In this document: in pieces, positions 1 to 11,221 of the stretch | How the letters are laid out: the number at the start of each line of letters is the position of its first letter | Position numbering within the stretch: the stretch's first letter is position 1 | From: Marinobacterium_A aestuariivivens | GTDB taxonomy: Bacteria > Pseudomonadota > Gammaproteobacteria > Pseudomonadales > Balneatricaceae | Direction of reading: 5' to 3' | Assembly (NCBI RefSeq): GCF_042661465.1 | Contig: NZ_JBHSWE010000001.1 | Location: 2,356,001-2,420,000, forward strand | Length of the DNA stretch: 64,000 bases | Translations under genes and position numbers: made by a program | Notes under the pieces: model-generated | What the model was told of the DNA's origin: nothing | Database searches by the model: none | What the model saw: only the letters and a program-made list of their open reading frames with translations

Positions 1-871
1 AGTCGGTGTAGCGCAGCGCCTGGAATGCATGCCCCTGGTTGACGAACTCGGCCGCCACGATATTGCCGGTGCCGATTTTCTCGCCGTCCAGCAGCTTTTC
101 CTCGTAAATGACGCGGAAGCTGTCGCCCTTGCGCATATCCAGGGCAAAGTCGATGTCCCAGCCGAAGATCGCCGCCAGCTCCATGATGGTATTGTTCGGC
201 AGCCCGGCGCGGGCGCCGTCGAGGAAGAGGGAGTTCTCGATCGTGCCCTGGGCGAACTGGTGCTGGATCTTGGCTTCGCGCTCGACCGTCTTGGTACGAT
301 AGGTATCGCCCTGCTGTTCGATCAGCACCTGCTTGAGTGGGCTGATGAGATGCTTGAGCTTCTTCAGTTCGCCCCCTTCGATCAGGAAGGACAGGGTCTC
401 TCCGGGGTAGAGGCGCTTGAGGGCGTCGCTGTCCCTGGTCGCCTGGCTGACAACATGGACGTCCCGGGCCGAGAGGCCGGCGCGCTTGAACAGGGTGCTC
501 AGGTTGTCGCCGCTGGTCACCTTGTAGTCGACCCAGTTGGCGACGGGCTCGGCCGGTGGTGCCTTGGCTTCTGCGGTCTCCGGTTCTTCATCGGCGGCGT
601 CGCTTACAGCCGGCTGCTCGAGAAGTGCCTGTTCGGCGTCCGTGACCAGGCCTGATTCGTTTTCGGCCTCGAGGTCGAGGTCGAGGTCGAGCGCCACTGT
701 CTGCTGTTGCAGCGACGAGAGATTCTCGCCCCGGGTAGCGGATACCTTCTCGGAGGGGACCAGCATCAGCGTGACCCCGACAATGACGATACAGATGGAT
801 GCGGCGACCAGATGGACGGTCGGCAGGCGATGACCGATTACCTTGATGATGTTCAACACTATGCTACCCAT
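1..871 (-). CDS. M23-family peptidoglycan metallopeptidase, N-terminal part (runs off window start)
   Basis: About 290 codons are visible, read from an ATG at 871, and the frame stays open to base 1. An N-terminal membrane anchor (roughly residues 18-38) is followed by an acidic, Ala/Pro/Glu-rich linker. Next comes an OapA/LysM-like domain that starts near the VDYKVTSGDNLSTLFKRAG stretch and continues into the second conserved N-terminal region typical of MepM-like endopeptidases. The catalytic M23 domain would lie beyond the window edge, so its zinc ligands cannot be checked. Family knowledge: these enzymes cut peptide crosslinks in the periplasm during cell-wall growth. A divergent M23 gene next to tyrS is a familiar gammaproteobacterial arrangement, which supports the call. 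Confidence 0.85.
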   Translation of the reverse strand, partial: MGSIVLNIIKVIGHRLPTVHLVAASICIVIVGVTLMLVPSEKVSATRGENLSSLQQQTVALDLDLDLEAENESGLVTDAEQALLEQPAVSDAADEEPETAEAKAPPAEPVANWVDYKVTSGDNLSTLFKRAGLSARDVHVVSQATRDSDALKRLYPGETLSFLIEGGELKKLKHLISPLKQVLIEQQGDTYRTKTVEREAKIQHQFAQGTIENSLFLDGARAGLPNNTIMELAAIFGWDIDFALDMRKGDSFRVIYEEKLLDGEKIGTGNIVAAEFVNQGHAFQALRYTD

Positions 872-974
872 GAATAGATGACCTGTGCGCTTGCCTATTT
901 AACCGCAAACCGCGGGGGTTGGCAAAATAGAATATCGGCGGTAAGGGAAAAACCTTGACAGTCATCCGCCAGGT

Positions 975-1003
975 TTGTTCCTGACCCTGCACGGCGGTAG
1001 AAT
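975..1003 (+). promoter_or_regulatory. Probable sigma-70 promoter of tyrS
   Basis: A TAGAAT -10 element at 998-1003 lies 17 bases downstream of a weak -35 (TTGTTC, 975-980), about 45 bases before the tyrS start. A separate TTGACA at 955-960 is too far upstream to pair with this -10. Confidence 0.4.
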
Positions 1004-1048
1004 ACGCCTCCTTTAGTCAATAGCCGTTTCCAAGGGTATTTGAAAGCA

Positions 1049-2350
1049 ATGAGCGACATGACACTGTTACAGGATCTCAAGGCCCGCGGGTTGATCGCAC
1101 AGATGACCAGCGAGGAAGAACTTGAACAACATCTGGCAGACAGCAGTGTCACCCTCTATTGCGGCTTCGACCCGACCGCCGACAGCCTGCATCTTGGGCA
1201 TCTGGTTCCACTGCTGATGCTCAAGCGTTTTCAGGAATACGGTCACCGCCCGATCGCCCTGGTCGGCGGTGCCACGGGCATGATCGGTGATCCCAGCTTC
1301 AAGGACCAGGAGCGCTCGCTGAACTCCTCCGAAGTGGTCCAGCAGTGGAGCGACTGCCTCAAGGCCCAGATCAGCCGCTTTATCGATTTCGGTGACCAGA
1401 GTGGTGGCGCCATTCTGGCCAACAATTTCGACTGGACGGCCAGTGTCGACGTGCTGTCTTTCCTGCGCGATATCGGCAAGCACTTCACCGTCAACAAGAT
1501 GATCGCCAAGGAGTCGGTACGTCAGCGCATCGAGCGTGAAGGCTCCGGCATCTCCTTTACCGAATTCACCTACCAGATTCTGCAGTCCTACGACTACCAG
1601 TACCTGAACAAAGAATATGGATGCACGCTGCAGATCGGCGGCTCCGACCAGTGGGGCAATATCACCGGGGGGATCGACCTCACCCGTCGTGTCAACGGTA
1701 CCCATGTGCACGGGCTGACGCTGCCGCTGATCACCAAGGCCGACGGTACCAAATTCGGCAAGACCGAAGGCGGCGCGGTATGGCTCGACGAAAAGAAGAC
1801 ATCACCCTATGCCTTTTACCAGTTCTGGCTGCAGACGCCGGATGCCGACGTCTACCGGTTCCTGAAGTTTTTCACCTTCCTGCCGGTGGCCGAGATCGAC
1901 GAACTCGAAAAGGCGGACGCCACGCGCGAGGGGCGGCCCGAAGCGCAGGCGGTGCTGGCGCGGGAAGTGACTCGACTGGTGCACGGTGACAAGGGAGTCG
2001 AGGCGGCGCAACGCATTACCGAGGCACTGTTCTCCGGTGACCTGTCGACCCTCGATGAGGGCGATTATGCGCAGCTGAGCCTCGATGGTCTGCCGTCCTC
2101 CGGACTGGTGTCGGCGGAACTGGCCGAGAAACCTCTGACGACCCTGCTGTCCGAAGTCGGTATGGCGGCCTCGGGCAAGCAGATCAAGGATGCACTGCAG
2201 CGCAATGCCGTTATCGTGAACGGCGACACCTTCGGCTTCGATGACAATATGAATGCGCCGGGCGTATTTGCGACCGAGCGAGCGCTGTTCGGCAAGTATT
2301 TCCTGGTCAAGCTTGGCAAGAAGAAGCATCACCTTTTCGTCGTCGCTTGA
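1049..2350 (+). CDS. tyrS: Tyrosyl-tRNA synthetase
   Basis: Charges tRNA-Tyr with tyrosine in the cytoplasm; class I aminoacyl-tRNA synthetase. The protein matches E. coli TyrS along its length. It has the CGFDPTADSLHLGHLVPLL segment carrying the HIGH-type motif near residue 45, the QIGGSDQWGNIT tyrosine-binding segment, a KFGKTEGG version of the KMSKS loop, and a C-terminal S4-like RNA-binding domain ending in GKKKHHLFVVA. The ATG at 1049 is chosen over a TTG at 1040 because an AAGGG ribosome-binding site at 1032-1036 is spaced 12 bases from the ATG and only 3 from the TTG. It is monocistronic and followed directly by the rRNA promoter region. Confidence 0.97.
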   Translation: MSDMTLLQDLKARGLIAQMTSEEELEQHLADSSVTLYCGFDPTADSLHLGHLVPLLMLKRFQEYGHRPIALVGGATGMIGDPSFKDQERSLNSSEVVQQWSDCLKAQISRFIDFGDQSGGAILANNFDWTASVDVLSFLRDIGKHFTVNKMIAKESVRQRIEREGSGISFTEFTYQILQSYDYQYLNKEYGCTLQIGGSDQWGNITGGIDLTRRVNGTHVHGLTLPLITKADGTKFGKTEGGAVWLDEKKTSPYAFYQFWLQTPDADVYRFLKFFTFLPVAEIDELEKADATREGRPEAQAVLAREVTRLVHGDKGVEAAQRITEALFSGDLSTLDEGDYAQLSLDGLPSSGLVSAELAEKPLTTLLSEVGMAASGKQIKDALQRNAVIVNGDTFGFDDNMNAPGVFATERALFGKYFLVKLGKKKHHLFVVA

Positions 2351-2484
2351 TTTAGTGGGGTGAACGTCGGTTGGGTAGAGCGCCGAAGACGCGACACCCA
2401 GCATACAACAGGGCCGGTAGCGGTCTATCACAAGCGTCCGGTTATTCGTTTCGTCGGCTGTAATAAAAAAATGCCGAAAGGCTG

Positions 2485-2512
2485 TTGACTCTCCCGCTGG
2501 GGTCTGTAGAAT
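2485..2512 (+). promoter_or_regulatory. rRNA operon promoter P1
   Basis: TTGACT at 2485-2490 and TAGAAT at 2507-2512 are separated by 16 bases, with a GC-rich discriminator after the -10. It is the upstream member of a tandem pair of near-identical promoters before the 16S gene. Confidence 0.75.
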
Positions 2513-2671
2513 TCGCCTCCTCGCTTGGGGAGACAGCCGGAAACGGTCATCGAAACAGGCGGCGGGGTCGGAAATAAGTGGTTGATTTTCAATGAAAATT
2601 AACGATAATGACCGGCCTCTGAAGCAACTCCGATTCACAGTCGCCACGGCGACGAAAGTTGAAAAAAAGAG

Positions 2672-2699
2672 TTGACTTCGAAACCGGGTGCGCTAGAAT
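2672..2699 (+). promoter_or_regulatory. rRNA operon promoter P2
   Basis: TTGACT at 2672-2677 and TAGAAT at 2694-2699, again with a 16-base spacer and a GC-rich discriminator (TGCGCCC). The shared -35, spacer length and -10 with P1, 187 bases upstream, are typical of tandem stringently controlled rrn promoters. Confidence 0.78.
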
Positions 2700-2748
2700 A
2701 TGCGCCCACTTGAGACGAAAGGCCAGTTCATCGGTCGCTTCTCGAGAC

Positions 2749-2759
2749 GCTCTTTAACA
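2749..2759 (+). promoter_or_regulatory. rrn leader boxA antitermination site
   Basis: GCTCTTTAACA matches the boxA core bound by NusB/S10 in rRNA leaders. It lies between P2 and the 16S gene. Confidence 0.8.
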
Positions 2760-2763
2760 GATT

Positions 2764-2781
2764 GATCAGGTAATTCGTGTG
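2764..2781 (+). other. Left arm of the pre-16S processing stem
   Basis: GATCAGGTAATTCGTGTG is perfectly complementary over 18 bases to 4473-4490, just beyond the 16S 3' end. The two arms would form the long duplex cut by RNase III around pre-16S rRNA. Confidence 0.85.
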
Positions 2782-2902
2782 GGCGCTTGTCGGGATAGGG
2801 CAAACAAAAGCTTTATCAAGATAAGCAACCTTACATGTGAATTCATTTAAAGTTGTTTTAACTTGAGTCAGATTTAGAAGTGTTTCGGCATTTCGAAAAT
2901 TT

Positions 2903-4443
<1,541 letters not shown>

Positions 4444-4540
4444 AACGACCTTGTCCGTCCCGGCACAGCGTTCACACGAATTACCTGATCGACGTTAGAG
4501 AAGAGCAAAAGCTTGGCTGAATAGCTCAAGCTTGAAGAAA

Positions 4541-4602
4541 AGCTGGTAGCTCAGTTGGTTAGAGCGCACCCCCTGCCTTCAAGGTAAAGAGCGGGTGAGG
4601 TC
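4541..4602 (+). pseudogene. tRNA-Ile-like remnant in the 16S-23S spacer
   Basis: The D-arm side (GGTAGCTCAGTTGGTTAGAG) and the CACCC ... GGGTG anticodon stem closely match the intact tRNA-Ile that starts 89 bases downstream. The anticodon loop is replaced by a longer unrelated stretch, and there is no recognisable T-arm or CCA end. It looks like a decayed partial duplication of tRNA-Ile and cannot form a normal tRNA. Confidence 0.6.
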
Positions 4603-4629
4603 GACCAACGTGTCTACGAAGCTGAATGT

Positions 4630-4706
<77 letters not shown>

Positions 4707-4800
4707 AATTTCCGTGATACGGCGTTATGGCAACACTCGCATAGCAGGCTATGCGTCGCGTTCCCATGCCTTGTCTCACGAAAATTGCGCGTTAATCGTT

Positions 4801-4876
4801 GGGGCTATAGCTCAGCTGGGAGAGCGCCTGCTTTGCACGCAGGAGGTCTGCGGTTCGATCCCGCATAGCTCCACCA
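4801..4876 (+). tRNA. alaT: tRNA-Ala (TGC)
   Basis: A 76-nt cloverleaf beginning GGGGCTATAGCTC with anticodon TGC in TTTGCAC, a GGTTCGATCC T-arm and an encoded CCA. It is the second spacer tRNA of the rRNA operon. Confidence 0.98.
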
Positions 4877-4971
4877 TTTAGAAGAAAGTTGTAAGTAATA
4901 AGTTTACAGTCAACAGTTTGTAGCTTGTAACTGTAACCTGTGAACTCATCACTTAAAGCTTTCAGCTTTAT

Positions 4972-4983
4972 CGCTCTTTAACA
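4972..4983 (+). promoter_or_regulatory. boxA before 23S rRNA
   Basis: GCTCTTTAACAA repeats the leader boxA core about 105 bases before the 23S 5' end, the usual position for a second antitermination site. Confidence 0.75.
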
Positions 4984-5089
4984 ATATGGATTCGAATTCA
5001 ATTCGAGATAAGTCTTGTACTGAGTACAAGCGCCAATGGCGAAAAATCTTATCGTACTCTCGTCCTTGACAGACGCCTTCGGGTTATAT

Positions 5090-7974
<2,885 letters not shown>

Positions 7975-8126
7975 ATAACGCCCAAGGCGTTTGGGGTCGG
8001 GAGTTCAGGTGAAGAGCCTGAGATAAGATTTGAGCATTGGCTGAAGCTTGTGCACAGACAGGACAGGCGCGAGAAAGCGCTGAAAAATCCGAATTGAAGA
8101 CTGGGGATATACCGGCCAATCACAGG

Positions 8127-8135
8127 TTATCCACA
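8127..8135 (+). promoter_or_regulatory. Perfect DnaA box in the 23S-5S spacer
   Basis: TTATCCACA is the strongest DnaA-box consensus. A one-mismatch box (TTGTGCACA, 8048-8056) lies 70 bases upstream inside the AAGCTTGTGCACAG string that also occurs in the DnaA-box cluster near 16980. Whether DnaA binds here is unknown. Confidence 0.4.
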
Positions 8136-8163
8136 GGCAAAAGAATCCATATTGTGCCAGTTT

Positions 8164-8283
8164 TGCTTGGCGACCATAGCGAGGTGGAACCACCTGATCC
8201 CATCCCGAACTCAGTAGTGAAACGCCTTAGCGCCGATGGTAGTGTGGGGTCTCCCCATGTGAGAGTAGGTCATCGCCAAGCAT
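8164..8283 (+). rRNA. rrf: 5S ribosomal RNA
   Basis: A 120-nt gene aligned end to end with E. coli 5S. It begins TGCTTGGCGACCATAGCG, contains CCGAACTCAGTAGTGAAACG and ends CATCGCCAAGCAT, so the terminal helix closes. Confidence 0.98.
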
Positions 8284-8298
8284 CTAATTAAACAAAAG

Positions 8299-8328
8299 CG
8301 CCCCGGCCTCTGGTCGGGGCGTTTTTGT
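8299..8328 (+). terminator. rRNA operon terminator
   Basis: A 10-bp GC stem (CGCCCCGGCC with GGTCGGGGCG, one G-T pair) and a 3-nt loop, followed by a T-rich tract. It starts 16 bases after the 5S gene. Confidence 0.9.
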
Positions 8329-8344
8329 TTTATATGCTCTGACC

Positions 8345-8408
8345 TGCTCTCACATGGGGCATGTGAACAGCGCCGCTTGCGGCCGCCTTACCATGTGATA
8401 GTAGGGTC
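8345..8408. repeat. 5S-tail-like fragments in inverted and direct copy
   Basis: CTCTCACATGGGG (about 8347-8359) is the reverse complement of the 5S segment CCCCATGTGAGAG. CCATGTGATAGTAGGGTC (8391-8408) is a near copy of the 5S 3' part in direct orientation. This suggests rearranged remnants of 5S-end sequence after the operon. Confidence 0.5.
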
Positions 8409-8439
8409 AAAACGGGACTTGTCGAAGCACAGCTTCGAG

Positions 8440-8491
8440 CCGTTTTGACGACCGCGGCGTGCATCGCCCGCAGCATGGCTCGCGCGTGCGC
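8440..8491. repeat. 52-bp direct repeat, copy 1
   Basis: Begins CCGTTTTGACG and ends CTCGCGCGTGCGC. It matches copy 2 at 8606-8657 at about 49 of 52 positions. No gene in this 0.5-kb stretch (8331-8828) is convincing. Confidence 0.75.
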
Positions 8492-8580
8492 GAGGCGCCA
8501 AGCATCCCGTCAGGATATTCCGGCTTCAGGCCGAAGCGCCAGTATCAGACCCTGCCCAGGCATCTCGTCGCCCGAAACCA

Positions 8581-8604
8581 TTCGCTGCGGGGCGCAGCTC
8601 CTAC
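8581..8604 (-). repeat. REP-like palindromic element 1
   Basis: Reads on the minus strand as GTAGGAGCTGCGCC followed by CCGCAGCGAA. This is the form of Pseudomonas-type REP elements: a GTAGGAGC head, a short hairpin and a CGAA tail. Confidence 0.55.
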
Positions 8605-8605
8605 G

Positions 8606-8657
8606 CCGTTTTGACGGCTGCGGCGTGCATCGTCCGCAGCATGGCTCGCGCGTGCGC
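8606..8657. repeat. 52-bp direct repeat, copy 2
   Basis: Second copy of the repeat at 8440-8491. Its 3' part extends into a hairpin formed by GCATGGCT and AGCCATGC around 8639-8666. Confidence 0.75.
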
Positions 8658-8750
8658 AAGCCATGCTTTCCGTCCGGTTGCCAGGGACTGGTTCGTTGCG
8701 CCAACCACTGGCGGGATCGGGCAATTCGCTGCAGGTCGCCGACAATTGAG

Positions 8751-8770
8751 GGAGCGACTTCAGTCGCGAA
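8751..8770 (+). repeat. REP-like palindromic element 2
   Basis: GGAGCGACTTCAGTCGCGAA contains the GCGACTTCAGTCGC hairpin common in Pseudomonas-type REP sequences, here in the opposite orientation to element 1. No REP-associated transposase gene is present in the window. Confidence 0.6.
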
Positions 8771-8828
8771 TAACGCTGTCGGCACCCTCCGCTGTTCACG
8801 GCTAGGACCGTTCCCACAGCTGCAAAGC

Positions 8829-9406
8829 CTACTTGTGATCCCTGAACTCGGTAAAATGGTACTCCGTGCTGAATGGCACGATATTCGACGAGAGGCCACT
8901 CCGGCCGTCATCGGAATAGGCCACGAAGTCTCCCAGGCAACCGACACTGTAGCGGCCTGGTGTGACCATTACCGTCCCGCGAGCGACGCCCTTGTCGGGG
9001 TCTATGTGGCCCGCGATCGATAACTCTGTCCCTTTACCTGGATGCCTGTCTCCGTTTGCCGAAAGGGTGACACGCTGGTAGAAACGACCGCTGTCGTCAA
9101 GTTGGGCGCTGATACTGTAGCCGGTATCCTGTCCCAGTTCGGCCTCCATCTGCCCTTGCCTGACGTCAAGCCTGATCCGGTCCTGGTAGGTGTCGCAGAC
9201 GATGGCCTTGTAGAAGCTTCGAGAGCTGCCAAGCGGTCTTAGGCGATATCTCGATTCGAGAGGCCCTGTCCAGTTGCCGTCGTACCGGCTGCTATCGCTG
9301 GTCAGGGGGGCGAATCAGGAGAAAGAAGATAGCTGTTACCACAGCCGGAAAGCAGGAGCGTCGAGAGCAGTAGCGCACTCGAGCCGATCAAAACAGAGGC
9401 ATTCAT
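8829..9406 (-). pseudogene. Frameshifted lipoprotein gene of unknown function
   Basis: From an ATG at 9406, preceded by a GGGAGGGG ribosome-binding site, the first frame encodes a lipoprotein signal with lipobox LLSGC. It stops within about 35 codons, just after a run of six C's (9305-9310 on the plus strand as G's). Adding one base to that run joins it smoothly to the downstream frame, giving an intact protein of roughly 190 residues that ends STEYHFTEFRDHK. I do not recognise the family. The mature part is hydrophilic with alternating beta-like segments. The break could be a sequencing error, a true mutation, or phase variation at the C-run. Confidence 0.6.
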
Positions 9407-9471
9407 GGCAGTCCCCTCCCTTGTGGTTACTGCTTAGGACCTCAGAGGGGGAAGGCCGTTCCGGATTCGGG

Positions 9472-9744
9472 TTAAAGCGTCGTCAGCCGTGCCAGCTCCT
9501 GCGGAAACAACAGAGCCAGAGCGATCAGTGGCAACAGTACATAGAAGTAGGCCAGCATCGGGGCACGAATGCCCCTGTGGCTTTGACGCAGGGCCATCAG
9601 GTTGTCGATGACCAGTTGCCCTTTGATGATCACGGTGCCGCATACCAGCAACACCAGTCCAGAGTGCGGATCGGAGCTTTCGGCGATCAACGCACTGCTG
9701 AGCGTCAGCAGGATCAGCAGACGCCAGCTGTTCAGGTCGCTCAT
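9472..9744 (-). CDS. norF: NorF-like small membrane protein (cytochrome c oxidase subunit IV-like)
   Basis: 90 residues, almost all in three hydrophobic segments (about 8-25, 30-48, 65-85), the size and layout of prokaryotic cytochrome c oxidase subunit IV/NorF proteins. It begins three bases after the norE stop and is the last gene of the norCBDQEF operon. Family knowledge: NorF and NorE help nitric oxide reductase reach full activity but are not catalytic. The family is short and poorly conserved, so the call leans on position. Confidence 0.7.
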   Translation of the reverse strand: MSDLNSWRLLILLTLSSALIAESSDPHSGLVLLVCGTVIIKGQLVIDNLMALRQSHRGIRAPMLAYFYVLLPLIALALLFPQELARLTTL

Positions 9745-9747
9745 GTT

Positions 9748-10332
9748 TCACCCCATTACATAGACAAGCGGGAACAGGATAATCCAGGCCAGATCGATCA
9801 TGTGCCAGTAGCAGGCACCGTTCTCGAGGCCTTCGTGGTCTTCGGCATCGTAGCTGCCGCAGGCGGTGCGCAGGGTCAGCCAGCTCAGCGTGGCCATCCC
9901 CACCAGGACGTGCAACAGGTGGTTGAAGGTCAGGTAGTAATAAAGTGTGAAGAAAAGATTGCTACGGGCATGTATGCCGGATGCCTCGTTCCACAGATAT
10001 TCCCATCCCTTGATCCCGCAGTAGAGCGCACCGCAGGCAATGGTCAGTCCGAGCCAGCGGATGCAGCGACGGCGGTCATTGCGCCGGATGGCCGACATGG
10101 CCCGGGCAATGCAAAAGCTGCTGCTGACCAGCACCAGGGTATTGAGGGTGCCGGCCAGGGTATTCAACTGACTGGGACCGGCTGCGAACAGTTCCGGATT
10201 GTGCGCCCGGGTCACCAGGTAGATCAGGAAGAAGAGCGCAAATTCGCTCAGCTCCGCATAGATCAGAACCCATACCGCCACGCTGCCCGGCATCTGGCGG
10301 ACGGAGGTCGGGCTGATTGTCGTCGCTGTCAT
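9748..10332 (-). CDS. norE: NorE, cytochrome c oxidase subunit III-like protein
   Basis: 194 residues with five hydrophobic segments. Subunit III-type features include the WVLIYAELSEFALFF start of helix 1, LNTLVLVSSSF, and YYYLTFNHLLHVLVGM with the conserved histidines. It ends in a YWHMIDLAWIILFPLVYV segment. NorE proteins accompany the cNOR genes in denitrifiers and are thought to aid assembly or stability of the reductase in the inner membrane. It starts 8 bases after the corrected end of norQ and is followed by norF. Confidence 0.88.
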   Translation of the reverse strand: MTATTISPTSVRQMPGSVAVWVLIYAELSEFALFFLIYLVTRAHNPELFAAGPSQLNTLAGTLNTLVLVSSSFCIARAMSAIRRNDRRRCIRWLGLTIACGALYCGIKGWEYLWNEASGIHARSNLFFTLYYYLTFNHLLHVLVGMATLSWLTLRTACGSYDAEDHEGLENGACYWHMIDLAWIILFPLVYVMG

Positions 10333-10339
10333 GATCGGC

Positions 10340-11115
10340 TCAGAAATAGCTGCTGATCAGCCGCTCGATGGCGGCCAGGGTTTCACTGTCATCGCTCAGA
10401 GGCTCCGCCGGCAGGCGCGACAGGCATCCCCGACAGGAGTGCCGGATCCGATCATCAGCGCGCAATAGATCAACAGGCGTGTCGAGGCCGCTTCCTCCAG
10501 ATCCTGGTCCTTGAGACGGCGCAGGTCATTGCCAAGCGCGACCAGCTGGGTTGCGGTCTGCTTGTCGATTCCGGCTTCCTGACAGAGGATCACCACCTCC
10601 CGCTCCGGTGTCGGGTAGTCGAAACTGAGCGCGACGAAGCGCTGCCGGGTGCTGGGCTTGAGGCCTTTTATCAGGTTCTGGTAACCCGGGTTGTACGAAA
10701 TCACCAGCATGAAATCCGGATGCGCCCTGAGCAATTCGCCGGTGCGGTCGATCGGCAGTTCGCGGCGGTGGTCGGACAGCGGGTGCAGCACCACGGTGGT
10801 GTCCTTGCGGGCTTCGACCACTTCGTCGAGGTAGCAGATCGCACCTTCGCGTACGGCACGGGTCAGCGGACCATCCTGCCAGTAGGTACCGTCGGCGCCG
10901 ATCAGGTGACGGCCGACGAGGTCGGCGGCGGTCAGGTCGTCGTGACAGGCGATGGTGATCAGCGGCCGATTCAGCTGTTCGGCCATGTGCTGAACGAAGC
11001 GGGTCTTGCCGCAGCCGGTGGGGCCTTTCAACAGCACCGGCAGCCGGCTCCCGGCGGCATGACGAAAGAGTTCGACTTCGTTGTGCTGTGGCAGGTAATG
11101 GATGCTGTTTGTCAT
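10340..11115 (-). CDS. norQ: NorQ, MoxR-type AAA+ ATPase for nitric oxide reductase activation (frameshift near C terminus)
   Basis: MoxR-class ATPase that works with NorD to insert the non-heme iron of NorB. It has Walker A GPTGCGKT (about residues 31-38), a CYLDEVVEA Walker B and an ISYNPGY sensor segment. The uninterrupted frame ends at 10396, but shifting one base near 10411-10417 continues it as EPLSDDSETLAAIERLISSYF to a stop at 10340, giving the normal NorQ length of about 258 residues. norE then follows after 8 bases. The break is therefore probably a single missing base, by sequencing error or mutation. Confidence 0.9.
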
Positions 11116-11221
11116 AACGATGGCTCCGGTGGGGCTCGGTTGGCCCCGGTCAGATTCAGGTGCAGTTCCGGTGGTGGGCAGGCGACAGCATTGGCTGCCG
11201 CCTTCCTTTGCCGACCGGGGT

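Noticed and set aside
4545..4600. A second functional spacer tRNA
   Set aside because: The anticodon loop is expanded, and the T-arm and CCA end are absent, so it is listed as a remnant.
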